Origin: Sciscionella sediminilitoris | Lineage (GTDB): Bacteria > Actinomycetota > Actinomycetes > Mycobacteriales > Pseudonocardiaceae | Reading direction: 5' to 3' | NCBI RefSeq assembly: GCF_000737195.2 | Contig: NZ_JALM01000067.1 | Coordinates: 39,114 to 103,113, forward strand | DNA length: 64,000 bases | Shown here: piece after piece, positions 8,683 through 17,498 of the stretch | Position numbering within the stretch: the first letter of the stretch is position 1 | Layout: each line of letters starts with the position of its first letter | Notes under the pieces: model-generated | The model's database searches: none | What the model was told of the DNA's origin: nothing | What the model saw: only the letters and a program-made list of their open reading frames with translations | Made by a program: the position numbers and the translations under genes

Positions 8683-11007
8683 ATGCAGGCCCGGTCGAAG
8701 CAGTCCCCGGCACGGCGCACGCTCACGCGGTTGGGCATCACCGCGCTCGCCGTCATCCTCGCGACACTCGGGTTCACCGCACCGGCCGATGCCGCGGCGA
8801 ATTCCGGGCCCGCCGTTTGGACCAAGGATTCCGCCGACCGGGTGTTCTCTTCCTCCCCCGAACCGGAGAACCCGACACGTTCGGTATCACTGGACGCGGC
8901 GCGCGGCGAGCAGGAGGCCGCACAGATCGCGGTGCGCGCCCCGGTCTACCGGGACCTGAATTTCGTGCACGTGACCACCGGCCTGCTCGCCGGGAGCCGG
9001 GGCATCATCCCGCCCTCGGCCGTGCAGCTGCGCAAGGAATACAACCACCCGCACATCCAGAAAGTCGGCGGCGACATCCAGCAGCCACCCGATGGCGGGA
9101 ATTCCTATTACGACGCGCTCGTCGACAACGATCCCGGGCGGGTCGCCGCGAATTTCACCCAGCCGTACTACTTCAGCGTCCGGGTTCCGGAGGACCAGCC
9201 ACCCGGGGTGTACCGCGGCCAGATCATCGTGCTCACCGAGGCGGGTGCACGCGTCGTTCCGGTCTCGCTGCGCGTCTACGACGTGACCCTGCCACCGGCG
9301 AACGAGCAGCACTTCCAGATGAACAACTGGTTCACCTCGGCGGGCTGGGACTACAAGGGAACCATCGAGGCGATCCCGCTGCAGTACGGGGTACGGATGT
9401 ACGACCCGCGCTGGTGGCAGGTGATCCGGAACATCGCGCGGAACATGGCCGAGCACCGGAACAACGTCATCTACGCCGATTTCCAGGCACTGCTCATTCC
9501 GGCGACCACGATCGACGACAACGGTATCTATCATTTCGACTGGTCGGTGTTCGACCGGTTCGTGCAGACCTTCATCGACGCGGGCGCACTGGAATACATC
9601 TACACGCCGACCCTGCTCGAACCCAATTCCACGGGCGGCTCCGACATGGAAATGCTCAAGAAGGTCGACGGTAAGACCAAACGGGTCCTCGTTCCGCCGG
9701 ACAGCCAGGAATCGAACACCTACCTGGACATGCTGTTCCCCGCGTTGCGCGCGCACCTGGACGAGAAAGGCTGGACGAAGCGGTTCATCATGAGCGCCGT
9801 CGACGAGCCGTCCCAGCCGGGCCAGGTCACCGCAGCGAACTGGTTCTACCAGAAATACCGCAACTATTTCCCGGACGGGAACTACAGCACGAACGAGGCA
9901 CACAATCACCAGATGCCGGACATCGATCCCAACCTGACCACGGTCACCCCGGTCATCAATCTCTACGAGCGCAACATCGCCTACTACCAGGATCTGCGCA
10001 TTTCCGGGACGAAACTGTGGCTGTACACCGCGATCGGCCCGCAGGGCGACGAGATGAACCGATTCATCTCCTATCACCTGGACAAGACCCGGCTCATCCC
10101 CTGGCTCATCTGGAAGGTCGGCGGGATCGGTTATCTGCACTGGGGCTGGAACTACTGGTACCAGTCACAGAATCCGCCGTGGGTGAAGATCAATACCTTC
10201 GACGCGCCGCAGACCGGGGACAACTATCTGGTCCGCCCGGATGTGAAACGACTCGGCATCTACGACAGCCTGCGCAGCGAAACCCAGCTCGACGGGGTGG
10301 AGGACTACGAACTGCTCACCAAGCTCGCCGAGAACAGCCCGCTGACCGCACGCGCCATCAGCCAGCGGGTGATCGACAGCATCACCAGCTACATCCGCGA
10401 CGGCAACCGCGTGGTGGACGCGCACAAGGCACTGCTCGAAGCCCTCGACAAGGGACAGGGCGATGCGCGCGAACCGTTCCAGGATTCCTTCACCGGTGGG
10501 GACGCGGCATGGACGCACACCGTGGGGAACTGGTCCGCGGCGAACGGCCAGTACACCCAGAGCGATCCGGGCGCGCCCGATGCCGTCTCCGCCGTACGCG
10601 ACCGTGCCTGGGGCGATGCGGAGGTGAACACCACCCTGGCGCTCGGTTCCGGCGGATACACCAGCTGGGCCGGGGTGATCCTGCGCAACTCCAATGCCGC
10701 CGAGGTCGACACCGGCTATCTGGTCGGCGTGCACCCGGACGGTGAACTGTTCATCGAGCGCACCGGGAAAACCGTGGCCAGCACACGTATTCCGGATTAC
10801 CGCCCGGGAACGAAGCTGCCGCTGCGCATCACCATCCGGGGCACCGAGATCGCCGTGCACCTCGGCGGGAAGCCGTTACTGCGGTACAGCGATCCGCAGA
10901 ACGGCTTCGCCGACGGGCAGATCGGGCTCGCCACGAACGGCACGACGGCCACCTTCGGCCCGGTGCGCATCGATCCGCGTCCCGGAGCTCAGAATACGTC
11001 CGAGTAG
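8683..11007 (+). CDS. Secreted GH123-like glycoside hydrolase (DUF4091), probable beta-N-acetylgalactosaminidase/hexosaminidase
   Basis: A 774-residue exported enzyme. Basic N-terminus and hydrophobic core (LGITALAVILATLGF) precede the likely cleavage after PADAAA. An N-terminal beta-sandwich (about 40-200) leads to a catalytic barrel containing MNNWFTSAGWD, a VDEP motif with adjacent Asp374-Glu375, and YLHWGWNYWY. Neighbouring Asp-Glu in the barrel is the GH123 substrate-assisted catalytic pair, in which Asp orients the N-acetyl group and Glu is the acid/base. The last 160 residues (from about DSFTGGDAAWTHTVGNWS) look like a concanavalin-like sugar-binding domain. It starts 4 bp after the regulator with GAGGTGAT upstream. 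Known GH123 enzymes release terminal beta-GalNAc, so the substrate may be a GalNAc glycan rather than chitin. Fold call good; substrate inferred. Confidence 0.78.
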   Translation: MQARSKQSPARRTLTRLGITALAVILATLGFTAPADAAANSGPAVWTKDSADRVFSSSPEPENPTRSVSLDAARGEQEAAQIAVRAPVYRDLNFVHVTTGLLAGSRGIIPPSAVQLRKEYNHPHIQKVGGDIQQPPDGGNSYYDALVDNDPGRVAANFTQPYYFSVRVPEDQPPGVYRGQIIVLTEAGARVVPVSLRVYDVTLPPANEQHFQMNNWFTSAGWDYKGTIEAIPLQYGVRMYDPRWWQVIRNIARNMAEHRNNVIYADFQALLIPATTIDDNGIYHFDWSVFDRFVQTFIDAGALEYIYTPTLLEPNSTGGSDMEMLKKVDGKTKRVLVPPDSQESNTYLDMLFPALRAHLDEKGWTKRFIMSAVDEPSQPGQVTAANWFYQKYRNYFPDGNYSTNEAHNHQMPDIDPNLTTVTPVINLYERNIAYYQDLRISGTKLWLYTAIGPQGDEMNRFISYHLDKTRLIPWLIWKVGGIGYLHWGWNYWYQSQNPPWVKINTFDAPQTGDNYLVRPDVKRLGIYDSLRSETQLDGVEDYELLTKLAENSPLTARAISQRVIDSITSYIRDGNRVVDAHKALLEALDKGQGDAREPFQDSFTGGDAAWTHTVGNWSAANGQYTQSDPGAPDAVSAVRDRAWGDAEVNTTLALGSGGYTSWAGVILRNSNAAEVDTGYLVGVHPDGELFIERTGKTVASTRIPDYRPGTKLPLRITIRGTEIAVHLGGKPLLRYSDPQNGFADGQIGLATNGTTATFGPVRIDPRPGAQNTSE

Positions 11008-11420
11008 TCCTTGGTGCTCCAGCGATCGGGGCGGATGGTGAACAGCACCGCCTCGTCACTGTTCGCGTTCTCGGCGAAGGCGCGACCACCTTCGGGGCCG
11101 ATGTAGCGCACCGCGATCCGCTCACGCACCTCGAACGGGGAGGGAGTGACGGCCTCGGTGACGGTGCCCTCCACGATCACGTACTGGTACGGCAGTGTGC
11201 CGCTCTGGATGGTCAGCGTCACCGCGCCCGCCTGCTCGATGAGCCGCGCCTTGCGGGTCGTGACGCCGGTGTTGATCAGGAAGTCACCGCCGGAGGTGTA
11301 CTCGTACCAGATCGGGAAGGCCATCGGCGGGCGTCCGTCCTCCGCGGCGACCGAGACCACGGCGATGTGGTCACCGGCCAGGAATTCGGCCCGTTCGGCT
11401 TCGGTGAACGATTTCGGCAT
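10989..11420 (-). CDS. Pyridoxamine 5'-phosphate oxidase family protein (PPOX/F420-type split barrel)
   Basis: A 143-residue split-barrel flavoprotein. It starts MPKSFTEAERAEFLAGDHIAVV and has the family pattern of a small hydrophobic beta strand, PMAFPIWYEY, and a late VTEAVTPSPFEVRERIA region. Members bind FMN, F420 or haem; the cofactor cannot be fixed by eye. GAGGAG precedes the ATG. It follows the NTF2-like gene by 15 bp and probably shares its promoter, opposite a TetR gene. The 3' end overlaps the GH123-like gene by 19 bp in convergent orientation. Confidence 0.8.
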   Translation of the reverse strand: MPKSFTEAERAEFLAGDHIAVVSVAAEDGRPPMAFPIWYEYTSGGDFLINTGVTTRKARLIEQAGAVTLTIQSGTLPYQYVIVEGTVTEAVTPSPFEVRERIAVRYIGPEGGRAFAENANSDEAVLFTIRPDRWSTKDYSDVF

Positions 11421-11435
11421 GGTGGAAGCTCCTCT

Positions 11436-11828
11436 CTACGCCGCGACCAGTTGCAGCGGGTTCATGTAATCGCGAATGTGCGTCACTTCGCCATCACGAC
11501 GGGTGATGATGAAGACGTAGTCGATGTCCCGTGGCGCATCGTCGGGGATCGAGTGGTGGTGACCGGTGAATTCCACGATCGTCTCGTCCTCGGCCTGCCG
11601 CACCCGGATGTCGGTGAACGGGCCGAAGCGGAGCAGACCGGGAAGCCCGCGCATATAGTCCGCGATCGCCGCGCGCCCCTCCAGGCGGCGGGGAGCCCCC
11701 TCGGGGGCGAACGGGAACTCGTGCACCGCGTCGGGGGCGTACATCTCCAGGTAGCCGTCCACATCCCCGGACTTGAGCGCATCGAGGCTGCGCGACAGCC
11801 AGTCGGGCAGCGTGGAAGTTGGTGCCAT
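11436..11828 (-). CDS. NTF2-like/SnoaL-like nuclear transport factor 2 family protein
   Basis: A 130-residue NTF2-fold protein. Family features are LSRSLDALKSGDVDGYLEMYAPDAVHEFPF, a long N-terminal helix then the cone wall, and IVEFTGHHHSIPDD followed by YVFIITRRDGEVTHIRDYMNP. Such proteins act as small isomerases, cyclases, hydrolases or ligand binders. The ATG at 11828 is preferred because GGAGG lies 7 bases upstream; a start 12 codons earlier would run into the divergent regulator. Head of a two-gene operon with the PPOX gene. Two palindromes in the divergent region suggest TetR control. Substrate unknown. Confidence 0.8.
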   Translation of the reverse strand: MAPTSTLPDWLSRSLDALKSGDVDGYLEMYAPDAVHEFPFAPEGAPRRLEGRAAIADYMRGLPGLLRFGPFTDIRVRQAEDETIVEFTGHHHSIPDDAPRDIDYVFIITRRDGEVTHIRDYMNPLQLVAA

Positions 11829-11849
11829 GCGATCCTCCGATGTATTTTC

Positions 11850-11897
11850 GGACTGTGAGTCCACACCAGCCTAGCAGACTTCCGGACCAGCAGTCCG
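11850..11897. promoter_or_regulatory. Pair of related palindromes at the start of the tetR-type gene
   Basis: GGACTGTGAGTCC (11850-11862) and CGGACCAGCAGTCCG (11883-11897) share the frame GGAC-N-AGTCC and have centres 34 bp apart. The first covers the GTG start of the tetR-type gene; the second is inside its first 15 codons. They look like two operator copies for autoregulation and for control of the divergent NTF2/PPOX operon. Confidence 0.5.
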
Positions 11898-12481
11898 AAA
11901 CATCTGCGCGCCGTGGCCGCCCGCCGGTTCCCCGCGCGCGGGTACTCGCCGCGGCCGGGGAACTCTTCGCCGCGGCCGACACCCCGCACGCCATCTCGAT
12001 GGACACCATCGCCGCCGCTGCCGGGGTCGGAAAAGGAACCCTGTTCCGGGCCTTCGGCAACCGCGACGGGCTGCTCGACGCCCTGTGGAACGCCAAACTC
12101 ACCGCACTGCGCGAGGCCGTGGAACACGGCGAACCGCCACTGGGCCCCGCGACCCCGTCCTGCGAGCGGATCCTCGCCTTCCTCGACGCGGTGCTCACCG
12201 TCAAACTCGAGAACCGCCACCTCATCAGCGCGCGGGAAACCGCATCCGCCGGGATCCGGCAGTCCGACCACTACCGGTGGATGCACGCCCTGCTGCGGGA
12301 GCTGATCGAGGACGCCGTCCCCACGGTGCCCGACGCCGGATATACCGCGCACGCCCTGCTCTCCGCGATGTACATGGACCTCATCGAGGAACTGCTCGCC
12401 AGCGGCCGCTCCGCGCAGGACATCCGCGCCGCGCAGTCCGCGTACGTCAAGGCAGTCGTGGACGACGTCCGGCCACACTAG
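11855..12481 (+). CDS. TetR/AcrR family transcriptional regulator
   Basis: A regulator of about 208 residues. The DNA-binding domain covers about residues 25-75 (VLAAAGELF, then SMDTIAAAAGVGKGTLFRAF), followed by a C-terminal all-helical ligand domain. I used GTG 11855 as start; ATG 11840 in the same frame is possible. It is divergent from the NTF2/PPOX operon and 10 bp ahead of a methyltransferase gene that is probably on the same transcript. Two related palindromes around its first codons are likely its own operators. Confidence 0.85.
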   Translation: MSPHQPSRLPDQQSETSARRGRPPVPRARVLAAAGELFAAADTPHAISMDTIAAAAGVGKGTLFRAFGNRDGLLDALWNAKLTALREAVEHGEPPLGPATPSCERILAFLDAVLTVKLENRHLISARETASAGIRQSDHYRWMHALLRELIEDAVPTVPDAGYTAHALLSAMYMDLIEELLASGRSAQDIRAAQSAYVKAVVDDVRPH

Positions 12482-12491
12482 GCTCGGTCCG

Positions 12492-13229
12492 GTGACCGAG
12501 TGGACGAACGAAGCGGCGATCCGGCGGTGGGACTCCGCGAACACGCGCCGGTACATGGCAGCCACCGCGGAGGACGGTGACTTCGCCAAGCGGCACCTGG
12601 TGAACCCGGTATTGCTACGGCTGCTGGGGGATGTGTCCGGCAGCCGGATACTGGACGCGGGCTGCGGAAACGGGTATTTCAGCCGGATGCTCGCCGACCG
12701 GGGTGCGCAGGTGGTGGGCATCGAACCCGCGGACAGCCTGTTCGCGTTCGCGCGGGACACGGAAACCGAACGAGGCCAGGGCATCGAGTACGTGCGGGCG
12801 GAACTGGCGCGGCTACCGGAGCTCGGCGCTCCCTTCGACGCCGTGGTGTGCAGCATGGTGCTGATGGCGATCCCCGAATGGCGGCCCGCGATGCGCGCCT
12901 GCGTGGCAGCCCTGCGCCCGGGCGGTCAGTTCGTGTTCGCCATCGTTCATCCGGCATTCGAAGGGCTCTGGGGCAGTTGGCGGGAGCACGGTGAGTACCG
13001 CATGCGGCGGTATCTGGCGGAATACGAGATCACCGGGCAGCACGCGCCCGATTTCCATCGCCCGGTTTCGGCGTATCTCAACGAATTGGCCGCGCTCGGC
13101 TGCCGACTGCACGAGGTCGCCGAGCCCGGACTGGATCCCGCGGTCGCCGCCGAATCCGGTGTTCCCGGCATCGAGAGCTATGTGCACCTGCCGAATTTTC
13201 TCCTCGTGTCGGCGTATGCGAACGGTTAG
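12492..13229 (+). CDS. Class I SAM-dependent methyltransferase
   Basis: A 245-residue methyltransferase. Motif I is ILDAGCGNGYFSRMLADRGA (about residues 54-73), followed by the acidic loop VVGIEPADSLFAFAR and motif IV FDAVVCSMVLMAIPEW. The N-terminus (WTNEAAIRRWDSANTRRYMA) and the late RYLAEYEITGQHAPDFHRP region resemble small-molecule methyltransferases of the UbiE/Methyltransf_11 type. It begins with GTG 10 bp after the TetR stop and is probably controlled with it. The 3' end overlaps the convergent MpaB-like gene by 4 bp. Substrate not predictable. Confidence 0.85.
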   Translation: MTEWTNEAAIRRWDSANTRRYMAATAEDGDFAKRHLVNPVLLRLLGDVSGSRILDAGCGNGYFSRMLADRGAQVVGIEPADSLFAFARDTETERGQGIEYVRAELARLPELGAPFDAVVCSMVLMAIPEWRPAMRACVAALRPGGQFVFAIVHPAFEGLWGSWREHGEYRMRRYLAEYEITGQHAPDFHRPVSAYLNELAALGCRLHEVAEPGLDPAVAAESGVPGIESYVHLPNFLLVSAYANG

Positions 13230-14152
13230 CTCGCACGCGCGGCGAGCCGTTCCTTCGCCAGGGCGGGCGTGGTCGTCTCGGCGCGCAGCGGTGGATCTCC
13301 CCAGAGCGCCCAGTTCCAGATGGGGCCAACGGAAGGGGCGAGGTATTTGGCCGCGCGCAGTCGCGCCCGCCTGGGGGTGAGGGCACGCACCAGCGCTTTG
13401 GCGGGCAGGCGCACCGCGAGATCGAGCGCCCTCGGCTGATCGAATCCGCCGAGTTCGCGCATCCACCGCGGAATGGTGGCGATGGTCGCGACCGAGATCG
13501 ATTTACCGGCGGGCCACAGTATTCCCTTGGTGAACTCCGGATTGAGGAACCGGTCGATGAGATCGTTCGCCTCGGCGGAGAGGTGCAGCTTGTCCCGGAC
13601 CGATTCGTAGTACCGGTGCAGTTCCTCGCGGTTGCGCGGAACCCGCTCGGGATCGCAGGTCTGCAACTCGGCGGCGACCGCACAGTCGGCCCAGTACCGC
13701 TGTTCCTCTTCCGGGCCGAGCTTTCCCGGACCGTATTTCTCGTAGCAGAGCAGCACGGAATGCCAGCCGGTGATGTGGATCCAGAGCTGGCTTTCCGGAT
13801 TGTTGGCGTTGAACCGTTTTCCGCTGTGCGGTTCGACGCCGACGGCCTCGGCGTGTACGCCCATCAGTTGCCGGGAGGCCTCGATCGCGGACCTGCTGTC
13901 CCCGATGGCCACGATGGTGAAGTACGCGAGGGTGCCGTCCATCCGCCCGAGCGGGTCCTCGCGCACCCCGTTCTGCTGGTCGACCGCCGCCGCGAGAAAG
14001 GGATCGAAGGTCTCCACCACGATGGAGCGCTGGAAGGCGATCAGCGCGGTCGGGCTGGTCCACACCTTCCAGGTCGGCGAATCGGGCCCGAAGAAGCCCA
14101 GATCCTCGCGGGGACGGTCCTGCCAGAAGGTGTGCCTGGTGTAGCCACTCAT
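13226..14152 (-). CDS. Oxygenase MpaB family protein (DUF2236)
   Basis: A 308-residue DUF2236 protein, a haem-type oxygenase family that includes fungal MpaB and is related to latex-clearing protein. Typical features are the early FGPDSPTWKVWTSPTALIAF and QRSIVVETFDPFLAAAV, then the conserved WIHITGWHSVL with candidate haem-ligand histidines. The C-terminal PAKALVRALTPRRARLRAAKYLAP segment is common in this family. It follows a TetR-type gene on the same strand by 73 bp. The start MSGYTRHTFW was chosen as the usual N-terminus. Function probably oxidative, substrate unknown. Confidence 0.8.
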   Translation of the reverse strand: MSGYTRHTFWQDRPREDLGFFGPDSPTWKVWTSPTALIAFQRSIVVETFDPFLAAAVDQQNGVREDPLGRMDGTLAYFTIVAIGDSRSAIEASRQLMGVHAEAVGVEPHSGKRFNANNPESQLWIHITGWHSVLLCYEKYGPGKLGPEEEQRYWADCAVAAELQTCDPERVPRNREELHRYYESVRDKLHLSAEANDLIDRFLNPEFTKGILWPAGKSISVATIATIPRWMRELGGFDQPRALDLAVRLPAKALVRALTPRRARLRAAKYLAPSVGPIWNWALWGDPPLRAETTTPALAKERLAARAS

Positions 14153-14225
14153 GGCCGCACCTCGCCGACGCTCGGTCCGGCCACTCGCCGGGACTGCTGT
14201 GTTGTCGATTCGCTCGCAAGCTCGC

Positions 14226-14843
14226 TCATGAATCCTCCTCGGGTTGGAACGCGCGATAGGCCATCCGGCCGACCAACGCGCCGAGCTCCTCGGCCGACCA
14301 CTCCCCTTCGCCGTGCACCAGGCTGCGCACGGCGCCCTCACCCATCGACATGAACTGCTCGACCAGCACCGGAAGGACGCGGTCCCCGGTTTCCCCGCGT
14401 GCGATGCCGAACAATTCCGCCGCACGGCTCGCGACCAGTGTGCGCGCCCGCGCGAACCGTTGTGCCACAAGGGGATCGGCGGCAGCCGCGAACACCAGCC
14501 GCCACGAATCCCGATGCTCGGCGACCGTGGCCAGCAGCGCGGTGAACCCGGTGACGAACACCCGCTCCGGCTCCCCGGACACATCCTGTTCCAGCGCCTC
14601 GAGCACGCCGTCGAGCAGCGCGCGCTCCTCCCGTTCGAGCAGCGCGGCCAGCAGTTCCTCGCGAGTAGCGAAACAGGCGTACACCACGGGACGGGTGATC
14701 GCGAGCCGCTCGGCGACCGCGGCGATCGACACCGCGGCGAGCCCTTGCTCCACGGCTATCGCCAGCGCCGCATCGAGCACCGCGGGCCTGCGCCGTTCCG
14801 GTCCCAGATGCGCGGCCCTGCGCCGCTCCGCCGCTACCGCCAT
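14226..14843 (-). CDS. TetR/AcrR family transcriptional regulator
   Basis: A 205-residue regulator. The HTH is at about residues 20-65 (VLDAALAIAVEQGLAAVSIAAVAERLAI, then RPVVYACFATREELL). The C-terminal domain ends with an acidic tail. It precedes the MpaB-like gene on the same strand and probably controls it and itself. Immediately upstream lie three CCTAC/GTAGG half-sites making two overlapping inverted repeats, a convincing operator. Confidence 0.86.
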   Translation of the reverse strand: MAVAAERRRAAHLGPERRRPAVLDAALAIAVEQGLAAVSIAAVAERLAITRPVVYACFATREELLAALLEREERALLDGVLEALEQDVSGEPERVFVTGFTALLATVAEHRDSWRLVFAAAADPLVAQRFARARTLVASRAAELFGIARGETGDRVLPVLVEQFMSMGEGAVRSLVHGEGEWSAEELGALVGRMAYRAFQPEEDS

Positions 14844-14847
14844 ACTA

Positions 14848-14875
14848 TTCCTACGGTCATGTAGGAAAACCCTAC
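14848..14875. promoter_or_regulatory. Triple half-site operator upstream of the tetR-type gene
   Basis: TTCCTAC (14848-14854) faces GTAGGAA (14861-14867) as a perfect 7-bp inverted repeat with a 6-bp spacer. A third half-site CCTAC (14871-14875) forms a second inverted repeat with the shared GTAGG. The first arm starts 5 bp before the tetR-type start codon. A symmetric array so close to the start suggests autorepression. Confidence 0.6.
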
Positions 14876-14965
14876 AGACCTGAAGGAACCATGGTCAAGG
14901 GGCCGCCCTGGTCCGCCCATGGCGGGGAGCGCCGGACAGGATTCAACGCTCCAGGAAGAAAGCCG

Positions 14966-15283
14966 TCACTGAATGTCTTCGGGAAGCAGTGGACGCATGA
15001 AAGTGCGCTCGTAGCGCACGACGCAGCCCGACTCGTCCCGGATCCGGTCCGCCGCAAGGAATTCGGGATCTTCGCCGAACCGGGAGCGGTAGACCTCGTA
15101 GTCGGCGAGGCTCGGGAAACTGAACAGGGCGAGCGCGGCATCGCTGGCGCCTTCGGCGGGCAGGAAGTACCCGTGATGGGTCCCGCCGTGCTTCCCCACC
15201 AGCTCGATCCAGCGGCGCGCGAATTCCTCGAAGGCTTCGGTTTTCGACGGGTCGATGACGTAGTGCACGACGCAAGTGATCAT
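14966..15283 (-). CDS. NIPSNAP family protein (dimeric alpha/beta barrel)
   Basis: A 105-residue ferredoxin-like protein of the NIPSNAP/ABM type. It starts MITCVVHYVIDPSKTEAFEEF, then has RWIELVGKHGGTHHGYFLP, and later FSFPSLADYEVYRSRF, all standard for the family. Function is generally unclear. The ATG at 15283 is the natural start; a longer open frame continues upstream only into recG antisense. It lies 34 bp downstream of recG in the same orientation. Confidence 0.8.
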   Translation of the reverse strand: MITCVVHYVIDPSKTEAFEEFARRWIELVGKHGGTHHGYFLPAEGASDAALALFSFPSLADYEVYRSRFGEDPEFLAADRIRDESGCVVRYERTFMRPLLPEDIQ

Positions 15284-15317
15284 GACCGGCAGTGTACAAA
15301 CCGGAACCCGGGACAGC

Positions 15318-17495
15318 TCACGCCTTGAACAGGTAAGCCGCACGCTCCTCGTCGAGCACTTCGGTGACCATGGCGCGCATCCCCGGATGCGCGGCCAGTT
15401 GCGGATCCTCGGCCACGATCGAATCGGCGTAGGTGCGCGCGACCGAGATGATCTCCTCGTCGCGCAGCAGGGAGAGCATCTTGAGCGCGGAACGGGTCCC
15501 GGACTGGCTCGCGCCGAGGATGTCGCCCTCGCGGCGCAGTTGCAGGTCGAGTTTGGCGAGTTCGAATCCGTCGGTGGTGGACGCGACGGCATCGAGTCGT
15601 TCGCGGGAAAGGGATCCGCTGGGTGATTCGGTGACGAGCAGGCAGAGCCCGGCCGCGGAACCACGGCCGACGCGGCCGCGCAACTGGTGCAGCTGGCTGA
15701 TGCCGAACCGTTCGGCGTCCATGATCACCATGACGGTGGAGTTGGGCACGTCCACACCGACCTCGATCACCGTGGTCGCGATGAGCACATCGAGTTCCCC
15801 GGCGGCGAAGGCACGCATGCACGCGTCCTTCTCGTCCGCGGGCAACTGTCCGTGCAGCACGCCGACCCGCAGTTCGCGCAGCGCCCCTTCGACGAGCATC
15901 GGGGCGAGTTCGAGCACGGCGATGGGTTTGCGCTGCCCGTTGTCGTTCTCCGCTGGCGGTTGCTCGTCCTCGGCGGCTGCGTCGTCCTCCCCGATGCGCG
16001 GGCACACCACATAGGCCTGGTGCCCGGCAGCGACTTCCTCGGTGACCCGCTGCCATGCGCGCTCGAGCCAGGCGGGTTTCTCCGCGACCGGAACCACATT
16101 GGTGCCGATCGGGGACCGTCCGCGCGGCAGCTGGCGCAGCGAGGACACCGCGAGGTCGCCGTAGACGGTCATCGCGACGGTGCGCGGGATCGGCGTCGCG
16201 GTCATCACGAGCACGTGCGGGGTGGAATCGCCGGATCCCCTTCCGCGCAAGGCATCCCGCTGTTCCACGCCGAACCGGTGCTGCTCGTCGACCACCACGA
16301 GCCCGAGCGCGGCGAAGGAAACGGTCTCCTGGATGATGGCGTGCGTACCCACCACGATCCCGGATTCCCCGCTGACCACTTCGAGCAGCGCCTTCTTCCG
16401 CGCGCTCGCCGTCATCGATCCGGTGAGCAGGGTGACCCGGGTGGCGTTGTCCGCGCTGCCGAGTTCACCGGCATTGCCCAGTTCGCCGAGCATCTCCCGA
16501 AGCGAGCGCGCGTGCTGCGCGGCGAGCACCTCGGTCGGGGCGAGCAGCGCGGCCTGCTTGCCCGCGTCCACCACCCGCAACATCGCGCGCAGGGCCACGA
16601 TGGTCTTCCCGGAGCCGACCTCGCCCTGCAGCAGCCGGTTCATCGGATGCGCGCCCGCCAGTTCGGCCTCGATCGTCTCGCCGACCTCGCGCTGGCCCTC
16701 GGTGAGTTCGAACGGGAGCTGCTTGTCGAAAGCGGCGGCGATCCCATCGGGTTTGGGCGGGCATTCCGGGGCCGGATGCCCGGCGGCCTCGGTCCTGCCG
16801 AGCGAAAGGGCCAGCTGGACCGAAAGCGCCTCGTCCCATTTCAACCGGTCCTTGGCGGCCTCGACCTCATGCTCGCTCGTCGGCCGGTGGATCGCCCGGA
16901 TCGCGGTGTCCAGCTCCATGAGGCTCAGTTCCTCGCGCAGGCCACCGGCGAGCGGATCGGGCACCGTCTCCATCGTGTCCAGCACCTGGCCGACACTGGC
17001 CGCGATGCTCCACGACTGCAGGGTGGTGGCGGCGGGATAGACCGGGATCAGCTCACTGGTGAACTCCTGCGCGTCGACCTCTTCGTCGTCATCGAGCAGC
17101 CGGAACTCCGGGTGCGCCAGCTGCAGGGAGCCGCGGTACACGGTGACCTTGCCCGCGAACAGCCCCTGCACTCCCGGTGCGAGCCGGTTCAGCCCCTTGA
17201 CCCGCTTGGTGAAGAACACGCAGGACAGCTGCGCCGCCCCATCGGTGATGTGCACCGTGGTCATGGTCCCGCTGCGGTTGCGCATCCGCCGCTGGTCGAC
17301 CTTGACCACCTTGGCCATCACCGTGACGTGTTCCCCGGTCTCCAGCCCGCGGATCGCGGTGAGTTCCCCGCGGCGGGCGTACCGGAACGGGTAGTGCCGC
17401 AGCAGTTCGCCGACCGTCCGGATGTCCAGCGCGTTTTCCAGCGCGTCCGCGCTTTTCTTGCCCAGCAAGGGAAGCAGCCGCTGATCGTCCCGCAT
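15318..17495 (-). CDS. recG: ATP-dependent DNA helicase RecG
   Basis: A 725-residue helicase that regresses stalled forks and processes branched DNA. The N-terminal wedge/OB domain (about 60-160) includes [14 protein letters not shown]. Helicase motifs follow: Walker A GEVGSGKT (about 290-298), DEQH (about 402-405), motif [11 protein letters not shown], and the motif V-VI region [30 protein letters not shown]. Full length is typical. A short acidic insert ([17 protein letters not shown]) within the C-terminal helicase domain is probably lineage-specific. It starts 3 bp after the DAK2 gene, a conserved actinobacterial arrangement. Confidence 0.97.
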   Translation of the reverse strand: MRDDQRLLPLLGKKSADALENALDIRTVGELLRHYPFRYARRGELTAIRGLETGEHVTVMAKVVKVDQRRMRNRSGTMTTVHITDGAAQLSCVFFTKRVKGLNRLAPGVQGLFAGKVTVYRGSLQLAHPEFRLLDDDEEVDAQEFTSELIPVYPAATTLQSWSIAASVGQVLDTMETVPDPLAGGLREELSLMELDTAIRAIHRPTSEHEVEAAKDRLKWDEALSVQLALSLGRTEAAGHPAPECPPKPDGIAAAFDKQLPFELTEGQREVGETIEAELAGAHPMNRLLQGEVGSGKTIVALRAMLRVVDAGKQAALLAPTEVLAAQHARSLREMLGELGNAGELGSADNATRVTLLTGSMTASARKKALLEVVSGESGIVVGTHAIIQETVSFAALGLVVVDEQHRFGVEQRDALRGRGSGDSTPHVLVMTATPIPRTVAMTVYGDLAVSSLRQLPRGRSPIGTNVVPVAEKPAWLERAWQRVTEEVAAGHQAYVVCPRIGEDDAAAEDEQPPAENDNGQRKPIAVLELAPMLVEGALRELRVGVLHGQLPADEKDACMRAFAAGELDVLIATTVIEVGVDVPNSTVMVIMDAERFGISQLHQLRGRVGRGSAAGLCLLVTESPSGSLSRERLDAVASTTDGFELAKLDLQLRREGDILGASQSGTRSALKMLSLLRDEEIISVARTYADSIVAEDPQLAAHPGMRAMVTEVLDEERAAYLFKA

Positions 17496-17498
17496 GAT

